In this document: one piece after another, positions 7,627 to 15,029 of the stretch
Numbering within the stretch: the stretch's first letter is position 1
Layout of the letters: the number at the start of each line of letters is the position of its first letter
Origin: Actinomycetota bacterium
GTDB lineage: Bacteria > Actinomycetota > Acidimicrobiia > Acidimicrobiales > Ilumatobacteraceae
NCBI GenBank assembly: GCA_009702045.1
Contig: WLIV01000037.1
Location: forward strand, 1 to 32,763
DNA length: 32,763 nucleotides
Direction: 5' to 3'
Position numbers and translations under genes: made by a program
Notes under the pieces: generated by a model
What the model was told of the DNA's origin: nothing
Databases searched by the model: none
What the model saw: the letters and a program-made list of their open reading frames with translations, nothing else

Positions 7627-8470
7627 CCCCTTGTGCCCACTCGACGAGGGTGGGCACCAGCAGGGGCCAGCGCACGAACAACCCAGCGCCGTCCGTCATC
7701 CGCTCGACCCACTCACGGTCGCCCCAGAGCGGCTCGATCAGGCGCGCAGTAGGGATGAGTGTTGCCAGCCGCTCGGTCGTGGCCCGTGTGTGGTGGACAT
7801 CGCTGCTGCCGCTGTTGAAGATCAATGTCGGCACGGTCATCGCTCGCACCTGCTCATCCGGCAGACCTGGGATCAACTGGTCGGGGCGCGGGTAGTAGGC
7901 GAGCATCCAGGTCTCCAGCTTGGCGATGAACGCCTTCGGGTCCTGCCCGAGGAGCCGCTCGCGGTTCTGCGGGTTGCGCTCGATGACCTCCTGCCACTCT
8001 GGCAACGCAGCCACGGCCTCCATACCGTGCTGCCATGCGGCCATGATCGAACCCCCGCAGTAGTGCACACCGAGCGACATCAGGCCGAACGGCCCGCCGC
8101 TTACCCACCACAGGCCCAGGCCGGCGGCCACGTCGGGGTGCCGGGCGGCGGCGAGCAATGACACCCGGGCACCTCCCGAGCCGCCGATGATCACCGCCGG
8201 AGCGAGATCCAGATGGCGCAGCAGTCCCGCTAACGCGTCGGCTTGTGTCGCCGACTCGGAGTCGCCGTCGAAGGTGATGTCGGACTCTCCGCAGTTCGGT
8301 CGGTCCCAGATGACCACCTGCTTGCCACTTGCGGCGAGTGCTTCGGCCATCTCGCGAATGCCGGCGTAGTCCTTGCTGAAGCGGCCTCCGGGTGTGATGA
8401 TCCAGGGCTGCCCTGCATCGCCGATCACGTCGTACGCGATACCGAGCCCGTTCACCTGTGCGATCGGCAT
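7607..8470 (-). CDS. Alpha/beta-fold hydrolase
   Basis: 287 residues. The nucleophile elbow is IGGSGGAR with Ser98; the oxyanion region ITPGGR (25-30) and the VVIWDRPNCGES stretch (52-63) are typical of the fold. The acid is probably D224 in NSGSSDVHHT. The usual C-terminal histidine is not where expected: the corresponding loop reads LWGDREW (248-254); H226 or H227, right after the acid, are the nearest histidines. The start is set by AGGAGGG a few bases before the ATG; the frame is open further upstream but without a ribosome-binding site, and that stretch carries the promoter. It is divergent from the CoA transferase and faces operator copies 3 and 4. Role: hydrolysis of an ester, lactone or C-C bond, substrate unknown. 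Confidence 0.88.
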   Translation of the reverse strand: MPIAQVNGLGIAYDVIGDAGQPWIITPGGRFSKDYAGIREMAEALAASGKQVVIWDRPNCGESDITFDGDSESATQADALAGLLRHLDLAPAVIIGGSGGARVSLLAAARHPDVAAGLGLWWVSGGPFGLMSLGVHYCGGSIMAAWQHGMEAVAALPEWQEVIERNPQNRERLLGQDPKAFIAKLETWMLAYYPRPDQLIPGLPDEQVRAMTVPTLIFNSGSSDVHHTRATTERLATLIPTARLIEPLWGDREWVERMTDGAGLFVRWPLLVPTLVEWAQGATSGTA

Positions 8471-8509
8471 GATGCCCTCCTGGCGGCGTACCAGTTCCGA
8501 CCGGTTACC

Positions 8510-8525
8510 TGACGTGAATGTTAGA
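8510..8525 (-). promoter_or_regulatory. Operator-like element, copy 3 (hydrolase promoter)
   Basis: On the minus strand it reads TCTAACATTCACGTCA, followed after two bases by TAACCG (8507-8502) in the -10 position. It lies 39 bases before the alpha/beta hydrolase ATG and points toward it. Confidence 0.7.
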
Positions 8526-8577
8526 CGCGTGTGCCCTCGGCCGCAGACAAAGTGCAGGTTCAGCCCTGGAAGATACG

Positions 8578-8593
8578 TGACGTATGTGTTAGA
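8578..8593 (-). promoter_or_regulatory. Operator-like element, copy 4 (hydrolase/CoA-transferase gap)
   Basis: On the minus strand it reads TCTAACACATACGTCA, followed after two bases by TATCTT (8575-8570). It has the same orientation as copy 3, 68 bases away, and points away from the CoA transferase, whose ATG is 40 bases to its right. It could repress the CoA transferase promoter or act with copy 3 on the hydrolase. Confidence 0.7.
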
Positions 8594-8633
8594 CAACTGT
8601 GGTGCGCCGGACAGTGCGCCGACAGGGGGAACC

Positions 8634-9851
8634 ATGACAGCAGTGATGAAGGGTGTTCGCATTCTTGAGGTCGCCGAGCACACGTTCGTGCCCGCCGCCT
8701 CGGCGATCCTTGCCGACTGGGGTGCGGAGGTCATCAAGATCGAGCACGTCGAACGTGGCGACGCGATGCGCGGGCTGATGTCCAGTGGCATCGCGTTGAT
8801 GAACACGAAAGTGCACGTGCTGCTCGAGCACTCGAACCGCGGGAAGCAGAGCCTGGGCCTCGACCTCACGACGGCCGATGGCATCGACATCCTCTACAGG
8901 TTGGCGGCGACGTGCGATGTGTTCCTCACCAACAAGCTGCCCGGGGTCCGCACCAAGCTGCAGATCGAGCGTGAGCAGCTGCGGGAGCACAACCCTCGCA
9001 TGATCTATGTGAGCGGCACTGGACACGGCGAACGCGGTCCGGAGATCGAACGCGGCTCGTACGACTCACTGGGCTTCTGGGCACGTGCAGGGGTTGCCTC
9101 GGGTGTCATGCGCCCCGAGGCCGACGTCGTCCCCTCGCCGCCTGGTCCCGCATTCGGCGACTCGATCGGGGCGATGACGATCGCCGGTGGAATCATGGGG
9201 GCGCTGTTCCACCGCGAACGCACTTGTGAGGCCATCACCGTCGACGTCTCGCTGTTGGGTGTCGGGATGTGGGCCCAAGCCGCTTCGATCGCGCTCGCAT
9301 TGCAGATGGGCCAGCCGATGGCGCCTCCGCCGTTGAACACGCCGACGCGGAACCCACTGGTCGCCAGCTACAAGACCCAGGACAACCGCCACATCGCGCT
9401 GACCTGCCTGCAGGCGATGCGCTACTGGCCCGATATGTGCCGCGTGATCGGCCGTCCGGATTGCATTGACGACCCGCGTTTCGCGGACCACCAGTCGCTC
9501 GCCGACCACGGCGACGAGGCTGCCTCGATTGTGCGCGAGGCGTTCGCCTCCGCTCCGCTCGCCGACTGGCGAGTACGCCTCGCCGACTTCTCCGGTCAGT
9601 GGGCAGTGGTGCAGACCACACTCGAAGTTGTCGACGACCCGCAGGCGGTGGCCAACGGGTACGTGCAGGATCTGGAAACGGCCGACGGTATTCCGTTCCG
9701 CCTGGTGGCTGCACCGGTGCAGTACGGCGGCGCCCCCAGCACGCCGTCGCGGGCACCCCACTTCAACGAGCACGGCGACGCCATCCTCGCCTCGATCGGG
9801 CTCGACGAGGAGCAAATCATCGACCTCAAGATTCGCGGTGTGGTGGCCTGA
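8634..9851 (+). CDS. Class III (CaiB/BaiF) CoA transferase
   Basis: 405 residues, the normal family length. The N-terminus shows the family pattern GVRILEVAEHTFVPAAS, then LADWGAEVIKIEHVERGDAMRG; LLEHSNRGKQSLGLDL (63-78) is the conserved nucleotide-binding stretch. The likely catalytic aspartate, which forms the acyl anhydride, is D144 in GSYDSLGFWARAG. GDSIGAMTIAGGIMGALFHR is the central conserved helix. The ATG at 8634 follows AGGGGGA. The family moves CoA between carboxylic acids; racemases of the same fold (alpha-methylacyl-CoA racemase) are an alternative. It is divergent from the hydrolase, with operator copies 3 and 4 in between, and is the likely ATP-free way to activate the substrate. 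Confidence 0.9.
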   Translation: MTAVMKGVRILEVAEHTFVPAASAILADWGAEVIKIEHVERGDAMRGLMSSGIALMNTKVHVLLEHSNRGKQSLGLDLTTADGIDILYRLAATCDVFLTNKLPGVRTKLQIEREQLREHNPRMIYVSGTGHGERGPEIERGSYDSLGFWARAGVASGVMRPEADVVPSPPGPAFGDSIGAMTIAGGIMGALFHRERTCEAITVDVSLLGVGMWAQAASIALALQMGQPMAPPPLNTPTRNPLVASYKTQDNRHIALTCLQAMRYWPDMCRVIGRPDCIDDPRFADHQSLADHGDEAASIVREAFASAPLADWRVRLADFSGQWAVVQTTLEVVDDPQAVANGYVQDLETADGIPFRLVAAPVQYGGAPSTPSRAPHFNEHGDAILASIGLDEEQIIDLKIRGVVA

Positions 9852-9878
9852 GGCCGACACCGCCGTGAGGGGCGTGAC

Positions 9879-10625
9879 TCAACCGGCGGCGGCGGCGGCG
9901 TCGCCGTCGTTGCCGGAATCGTTCTCGAAGACGTGGGTGGCAACGCGCTCAGCGGCTTCGCGCGCCGGTCCGGACCACGACACGGTGCCTCGGTCGAGGA
10001 GAATCGCTCGGTCGCACAACGCGAGCGCGTGCCCAACGTGCTGCTCAACGATCAGCAGCGCCGATCCGCTCTCCTTCAACCGGCGCAGGCTGCGGTAGAC
10101 CTCGTCGACGACGATCGGTGCCAGCCCCAGCGACAACTCGTCGGCTACCAGCAGCTTCGGCTCCTCGATGATGACGCGGGCCATCGCCAGCATGCGCTGC
10201 TGACCGCCCGAGAGCGTGCCGGCGATCTGGTGGCGTCTGGCGGCCAGCATGGGGAACAACTCGAACGCCTTGGCGAGCGCCGCCGGTGTGTTCGCGCGAC
10301 CCTTCGACTGGCGGAACGACAATCGCAGGTTGTCCTCGACGGACAACGTTGCGAACACCGATCGGCCCTCGGGCGCATGAGCGACGCCAGCGCGGGCGAA
10401 CCGGTACGTGGCCGTCCCGGACATATCGACGCCGTCGACCAACACCGTCCCCGAGGTGGGTGCGAGCAAGCCCGTCGCCACCCGCGCGAGGGTCGTCTTG
10501 CCGACCCCATTCGCGCCGAGGATCGCCACGGCTTCACCCGGCTGGACCTCGACGGACACTCCGAACAGTGCTCGGAACGCCCCATAGCCTGCCGAGACGT
10601 TCCTCAGTTCGAGTAGCGCCGTCAT
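9879..10625 (-). CDS. livF: Branched-chain amino acid-type ABC transporter ATPase, LivF-like
   Basis: 248 residues. Walker A is GANGVGKTT (37-45), the signature LSGGQQ is at 138-143, and Walker B ends in D162-E163 followed by LSLGLAP, the LivF fingerprint. HAPEGRSVFATLSVEDNL (82-100) is also typical of LivF. It ends in an acidic and Ala-rich tail (NDSGNDGDAAAAAG) encoded by a short CGG repeat at 9884-9900. Its ATG overlaps the stop codon of the LivG-like gene as ATGA, so the two are translationally coupled. It powers the importer encoded by the four-gene minus-strand operon that starts at 14934. The symbol is by family; the transported compound need not be an amino acid. Confidence 0.92.
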   Translation of the reverse strand: MTALLELRNVSAGYGAFRALFGVSVEVQPGEAVAILGANGVGKTTLARVATGLLAPTSGTVLVDGVDMSGTATYRFARAGVAHAPEGRSVFATLSVEDNLRLSFRQSKGRANTPAALAKAFELFPMLAARRHQIAGTLSGGQQRMLAMARVIIEEPKLLVADELSLGLAPIVVDEVYRSLRRLKESGSALLIVEQHVGHALALCDRAILLDRGTVSWSGPAREAAERVATHVFENDSGNDGDAAAAAG

Positions 10626-11395
10626 GTCCCCTCCGTCGCTGGTACCCCGAGATAGGCCTCGCGCACGATCGGATCGCGCAACACCTCGCGAGTCGGACCC
10701 TGAGCAATCATCGTCCCGAAGTCGAGCACGTACGAGCGCTCGGTGAAGCCGGCCACGAACTCCACGTCGTGCTCGACGAGGAGGATCGCGAAACCCTTCT
10801 CCGACTGCACCTTGCGGAGCGTCGCAGCCAGGTCGGCGGTTTCCTTGCGATCGAGTCCCGAGGAGGGCTCGTCGAGGAGGAGAAGCTTTGGATCGGTCAT
10901 CAGCGCCCGGCCGACCTCGACGAGGCGACCCTGTCCGAGACTGAGATGCTCGATCGGTGCCTCGGCCACTGCCCCGAGTCCGAGCAGTTCCAACACCTCG
11001 TCGCACCGCGCGATCTCGTCGTTGTGCGGACGTCCCATCCCGAGTAGGTCTTTCCACAGCCTGCCCGTGCCATGGCGGGTGCGTTCGGCGATCAGCAGGT
11101 GTTCTCGTACCGTGGACTCGGCGAACAGTTCGATCCGCTGGAACGTGCGGCCGATACCGCACCGCGCCCGTTCGTGCACTCGCAGGCCGCTGATGTCGCG
11201 GCCGTCGAAACGGACGACGCCCGAGTCCGATCGCAGGATGCCGAGGACGCAGTTGAAGAACGTCGTCTTTCCTGCGCCGTTCGGTCCGATCAAGCCCACC
11301 GTTTCGCCGGCATCAACGTCGATGTCGACGAAGTGCAGTGCCATCACACCAGCGAAGGACTTCCGGATTCCGCGGGCCTCCAAGAGGGCGGTCAC
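10622..11395 (-). CDS. livG: Branched-chain amino acid-type ABC transporter ATPase, LivG-like
   Basis: 257 residues. Walker A is GPNGAGKTT (37-45), followed by the Q-loop region GIGRTFQRIELF (80-91), which is diagnostic for LivG. The signature motif is the slightly unusual LSLGQ (151-155), and Walker B is LLLLDEPSSGL with D175 and E176. H204 or so in VEHD is the switch histidine. The GTG start overlaps the stop of the permease gene by four bases (GTGA), and its stop overlaps the LivF-like start, giving a tightly coupled operon. It forms the heterodimeric motor with the LivF-like protein. Confidence 0.92.
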   Translation of the reverse strand: MTALLEARGIRKSFAGVMALHFVDIDVDAGETVGLIGPNGAGKTTFFNCVLGILRSDSGVVRFDGRDISGLRVHERARCGIGRTFQRIELFAESTVREHLLIAERTRHGTGRLWKDLLGMGRPHNDEIARCDEVLELLGLGAVAEAPIEHLSLGQGRLVEVGRALMTDPKLLLLDEPSSGLDRKETADLAATLRKVQSEKGFAILLVEHDVEFVAGFTERSYVLDFGTMIAQGPTREVLRDPIVREAYLGVPATEGT

Positions 11396-13488
11396 GACGT
11401 CACCGCCCCATCGACACCGATCGACTCAGTCGGTTCGTCCGGCGCGGGCGGGGCCGACTGCTGCCGTGCCGCTAGCCACCGGGAGGTTCGGCCGCGCCAG
11501 AACTCCACCGCACCTTCCGGGTGGCGAGCGAACTGCAGGGTGCCCAGTCCGAACAAGATCAGGCGCCATTTCGGCGAGATGGGGAAGAACCCCGGGACAC
11601 GCTTCGGACTGCGCAGGATCCAGCCGAAGATCGTTCCGCGCAGAATCAGCGGATCGAAGATCGAGAACGCAGCACCCGCCAGAGCGGCGCCCTCGATGGT
11701 GCGCGCGCCGAGCGAGACCACGAGGACGAGCCAGAACAGCGACGAGACCGGCGAGAAGTTGCTGCCGTAGTTCACGTTCTTCTGGTGGATGCTCAGCAAG
11801 GCCCCACCCAGGGCGGCGATGGCCGCCGACACGGCGAAGGCCACGACTCGCGCTCGAGCAGGGGAGATTCCGATCGACTGTGCGGCGACCTCGCTGCCGC
11901 GGATTGCCCGCAAGGTTCTGCCGATCGTGCCGCCACGGATCTGCACGACGACGATCGAGACGATGATGAAGACGACGACGGCGAGTACCAAGAACGCCCG
12001 GTCGTCGGCGAAGTCCCACGGCCCGAGCACGGGTCGCGGTACCCGCGTGCCTTGCATCAACGAGGTGTTGCCACCGCCGACCCATGAGAACTTGATCGCG
12101 ACGGCATCGAAGAAGAACGCGAAGGCCAAGGTGGCGACCGCAGTCCAGATGCCGCCGAGGCGAAGCACGGGCAACGACAGCACCGCGCCGACGGCCGCAG
12201 CGATCACCGCAGCGATAGGGGCCGCCACGAGGACCGACATGCCGTGCAACGTGGCGAGTTGGTAGACACCGAAGCCACCGATGGCGGCGAACGTGCCCTG
12301 GCAGAGCGAGATCTGGCCGGCCAGGCCGGTGATCATCGTGACCGAGAGGTAGATCGTGGCCATGATGACTGCCTGAGTGACCAGGAACATCCAGGACGCA
12401 TCTGCGCGGAAGTAGACGATGGTCGCGACGGTGCCGAGGACACCGACGGTGAACACCCTGCCGATCAGATGTGACCTCGCCGAGCGGGTGGCCAGCGCGA
12501 GCGAAGAGATCGGCGGGTCGACTCCGGAGAGCGGATCGCTCACCTCACGCGAACGTCGGATCGCCGGCCATAGCACCAGCACCCCGAAAAGGACGACGAA
12601 CGGTACGGCCGGAGTGAGGTTCTCCTGGAACGGGCGCAACCATGGGTTCGAATCCACCCACCTGGGCAGGAACGTTCCCAGTAGTGCGATCACCATGCCC
12701 AGCCCGAGACCGCCGGCCAACGCGCGGGGGAGGCTGACCAGCCGACCGAGGATGGCGGCGGCGATCGCCACCACCACCAGGTTGAAGAAGTCGGGTGCTG
12801 CGAGGGTATTGAATCGGGGAGCGATGAGCACTCCCGCCAGGCCGGCGAAGGTGCTCGACAAGGCCCAACTGACGGCTGAGACTCGATCAGAGCGGATCCC
12901 GTTCAACTCCGTCATCCGCGGGCTCTCCACCACCGCCCGCATTTGCAGACCGATTGCCGTGAAGCGGAACAGTGCCGCCAAGCACAGCATGGCGATGACT
13001 GCGACGCCGATGGTGGTGAGTTCGTCGCGACTGAAGGGGTAGACGCCAAATGGGTCGTAGAACACGCCGGAGCCGTTGGGCACGATGCCGGCAGGGGTTT
13101 GCCCGACGACGCCCTTGAAGTTGGTGATCAGCTCGAAAATGTTCGGCAGCGCCAGCGAGATGCCGATGGTGACGACGAGCTTGGCGACCGACGTTCCCGT
13201 GCGCAAGTAGCGGAACACCAACCGTTCGAGCGTGAGCCCGATCGCCGGTGCGAGTACGAAAACACTCAACACCAGAGCGGGGATGATCGACCATCCCCAC
13301 TCAGTGTGAGCCTTGTAATACATAGCGGCAGAGACGTACGCCTGTGCGCCGAAGGCGAGGTTGAACACGCCCGACGTCTTGTAGGTGAGTACGAAGCCGA
13401 GTGCAACGAGGGCGTAGACGGTTCCCGGTGGCGTTCCCTGTAACAGGGCACGCAGGAAGTCGGCACCGACGCCGGTGGCGAGTGTCAT
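11392..13488 (-). CDS. Fused LivH-LivM-type ABC permease
   Basis: 698 residues, about the sum of separate LivH (about 290) and LivM (about 320) proteins. Residues about 1-305 match LivH: GTVYALVALGFVLTYKTSGV, then NLAFGAQAYVSAA, and further on RAVVESPRMTELNGIRSDRV. After a hydrophilic linker (about 312-345) the second half, about 346-640, matches LivM: TMITGLAGQISLCQGTFAAI, LPVLRLGGIWTAVATLAFAF and GRTLRAIRGSEVAAQSIGI. A soluble tail of about 50 residues, ending EPTESIGVDGAVTS, follows. Both halves keep the EAA-like loops that contact the ATPases, so one chain can replace the permease heterodimer. The ATG at 13488 lies 51 bases after the binding-protein gene. Such fusions occur in some actinobacteria; the order SBP, HM, G, F is a compact Liv operon. 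Confidence 0.92.
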   Translation of the reverse strand: MTLATGVGADFLRALLQGTPPGTVYALVALGFVLTYKTSGVFNLAFGAQAYVSAAMYYKAHTEWGWSIIPALVLSVFVLAPAIGLTLERLVFRYLRTGTSVAKLVVTIGISLALPNIFELITNFKGVVGQTPAGIVPNGSGVFYDPFGVYPFSRDELTTIGVAVIAMLCLAALFRFTAIGLQMRAVVESPRMTELNGIRSDRVSAVSWALSSTFAGLAGVLIAPRFNTLAAPDFFNLVVVAIAAAILGRLVSLPRALAGGLGLGMVIALLGTFLPRWVDSNPWLRPFQENLTPAVPFVVLFGVLVLWPAIRRSREVSDPLSGVDPPISSLALATRSARSHLIGRVFTVGVLGTVATIVYFRADASWMFLVTQAVIMATIYLSVTMITGLAGQISLCQGTFAAIGGFGVYQLATLHGMSVLVAAPIAAVIAAAVGAVLSLPVLRLGGIWTAVATLAFAFFFDAVAIKFSWVGGGNTSLMQGTRVPRPVLGPWDFADDRAFLVLAVVVFIIVSIVVVQIRGGTIGRTLRAIRGSEVAAQSIGISPARARVVAFAVSAAIAALGGALLSIHQKNVNYGSNFSPVSSLFWLVLVVSLGARTIEGAALAGAAFSIFDPLILRGTIFGWILRSPKRVPGFFPISPKWRLILFGLGTLQFARHPEGAVEFWRGRTSRWLAARQQSAPPAPDEPTESIGVDGAVTS

Positions 13489-13539
13489 GACACCAGTCCT
13501 CGGCTCAGCATCGCCCGCTACCGCTGACGTGGCGGTGTG

Positions 13540-14934
13540 TCACTTGAAGGCCTTGAACTCCGGGTCGGACCACTCTCCGGACGCCCAGCACATCCACGGT
13601 GTTGCCGGCGGTGCGACGGTGACGAACTTGCCCTTGGTGACACGCACGAGTGTGACGCACTCGCCCTGCTTGTCGGCCGGCCGGGTGGACTCCGTGTAGG
13701 GAGCGTGGTCGGTGCTCCAGTTGATCGGCTTGAGCAAACCGCCGGCAGTGTCGGCAGTCAACGCGTTCGTTGCATCCGTCACCTTGGTGCGGTCAAACTC
13801 GGGCCCGGCTGCAAGCAGTCCTTCGAAGGCGATCGACGCGTTGATCCAACCGACCATCGCCAACTCGCTCGGAGTCTTGCCCGCCTTCTCCATCCACGTC
13901 AGGAACTCGCCGAGCGTGGTGCCCGCCGTGTCGGCCTCGAAGGGCAGGAAACCGACGCTGACGAAGTCGCCCTCGAACAGAGGGTCGGCATCGGTCACGA
14001 ACTTCTGGTTGTACGTGTTCGGGTGGTACAGCGTGACGTTGTCCATACCTTGGCGATGCAGTTCCTGTGCCAATGTCTTCATCGCATTGAGGTCCATGCA
14101 GGTGGCGATGAAGTCAACGTTGGCCGCCTTCATCGCGGTGACCTCCGGGCCGATGCCGTTCGGCAGGCCGAACGCGAGGTTGTCGTTGAAGTAGGCGATG
14201 TCGGCCCCGCCCTCGGGGAACTTCGTCACCGAGTTCTTGTAGCCAGCCACGCACGTCTTGGAGTTCTCAGTGACTCCGTACCCGAGCGCGGCCACGTGCT
14301 TGGCCCCGGCCGACTTGGCGGCATAGGGCATCAGATGGCTCGTGCAGCCCCCGCTGCACATCGTCGCGATGCTGGGGAAGATGTGCAGGCGGTTCGCCGA
14401 GTCGGCAGGCTGGATGCCCCAGGTGTAGGTGGGGATACCGGCACTGTCCAGATCGCCCCAACCGCTCGACAGCAGCGTTGCGTTGAACGACCCGAACGAC
14501 TTGTTGTTCGAGACGATGTCCAGCGCCCGCGCCTGGTTGTTGGCGAGCTCGTCATCGATCTCCTGGTTGACGACGAGCTGGCGGCCGTAGATGCCACCCT
14601 CCGAGTTGCGGAACGCGAAGTACGCCTTGATGCCGTCGAGATAGCAGTCGAGGATGCACGTGCCGAGCGGGTTGTTCGAACGCGTGCCGATGACGGCATA
14701 GCCGATCTCCTTGTCCGACACCCCAGGCACGCCGGTGATCGGCTTGAACACGTCACGGTTGCTGGGTGCAGCCGTCGTCGACGGTTCCGAACCACCGGTG
14801 TCCGGTGTCGGTACGCCGGTGGTGGTCACAGCCGCAGCCGTGGTCGTCGAGCTGCTGTCGGAGTTACTGCATGCCGGAGCAAGACACGAGAGCACTGCGA
14901 GCGCGGACGCGCACTTGATCAGATTCGATTTCAC
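13540..14934 (-). CDS. Liv-type ABC transporter substrate-binding lipoprotein
   Basis: About 464 residues. The N-terminus is a lipoprotein signal: MKSNLIK, a hydrophobic stretch and a lipobox-like APAC with Cys22, then a Ser/Thr-rich linker to about residue 60. The rest is a type I periplasmic-binding fold of the leucine/amide (Peripla_BP_6) class: DKEIGYAVIGTRSN, AYFAFRNSEGGIYGRQL, then segments on either side of the hinge. Several cysteines (in LGTCILDCYLDG, MCSGGCTSH and elsewhere) suggest disulfides. The GTG at 14934 is preferred because GGGGGA sits just before it and it gives a clean signal peptide; a TTG four codons earlier is the alternative. It heads the importer operon and lies behind operator copy 5, so uptake appears co-regulated with the catabolic genes. 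The ligand is unknown. Confidence 0.9.
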   Translation of the reverse strand: MKSNLIKCASALAVLSCLAPACSNSDSSSTTTAAAVTTTGVPTPDTGGSEPSTTAAPSNRDVFKPITGVPGVSDKEIGYAVIGTRSNNPLGTCILDCYLDGIKAYFAFRNSEGGIYGRQLVVNQEIDDELANNQARALDIVSNNKSFGSFNATLLSSGWGDLDSAGIPTYTWGIQPADSANRLHIFPSIATMCSGGCTSHLMPYAAKSAGAKHVAALGYGVTENSKTCVAGYKNSVTKFPEGGADIAYFNDNLAFGLPNGIGPEVTAMKAANVDFIATCMDLNAMKTLAQELHRQGMDNVTLYHPNTYNQKFVTDADPLFEGDFVSVGFLPFEADTAGTTLGEFLTWMEKAGKTPSELAMVGWINASIAFEGLLAAGPEFDRTKVTDATNALTADTAGGLLKPINWSTDHAPYTESTRPADKQGECVTLVRVTKGKFVTVAPPATPWMCWASGEWSDPEFKAFK

Positions 14935-14956
14935 GAGATCCCCCAACGTGATGTGT

Positions 14957-14971
14957 GAAGCAAAATGCTTC
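14957..14971 (-). other. Perfect palindrome in the binding-protein leader
   Basis: GAAGCA-AAA-TGCTTC, six-base arms around three bases, between operator copy 5 and the binding-protein start. With the -10-like TATTGC at 14980-14975, transcription would start within or next to it, so it may be an initiation-region operator rather than a transcribed hairpin. Confidence 0.45.
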
Positions 14972-14981
14972 GTCGCAATAG

Positions 14982-14997
14982 TGACACGGATGTTAGT
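14982..14997 (-). promoter_or_regulatory. Operator-like element, copy 5 (ABC importer operon)
   Basis: On the minus strand it reads ACTAACATCCGTGTCA, the most diverged copy (first base and the CG of CGTCA differ). TATTGC follows one base later. It points to the substrate-binding protein gene and ends 47 bases before its GTG. Confidence 0.6.
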
Positions 14998-15007
14998 TGG
15001 TTGTCGA

Positions 15008-15029
15008 CAGCTGATGTGAACATCAGCTG
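15008..15029 (-). terminator. Stem-loop at the end of amidohydrolase 3
   Basis: CAGCTGATG-TGAA-CATCAGCTG, a perfect nine-pair stem with a four-base loop. It includes the stop codon of the amidohydrolase at 15023-15025. There is no clear T-run, so termination is possible but not certain. It separates that gene from the promoter of the importer operon. Confidence 0.5.

Noticed and set aside
9884-9900. CGG repeat at the end of the LivF-like gene as a regulatory microsatellite
   Set aside because: It only encodes a short poly-Ala tail and is in frame; there is no evidence of variation.
13537-14958. Plus-strand open frame of 473 codons over the substrate-binding protein gene
   Set aside because: The minus-strand frame has a lipoprotein signal and the binding-protein fold; the plus-strand product is Arg/Val-rich with no recognisable domain.
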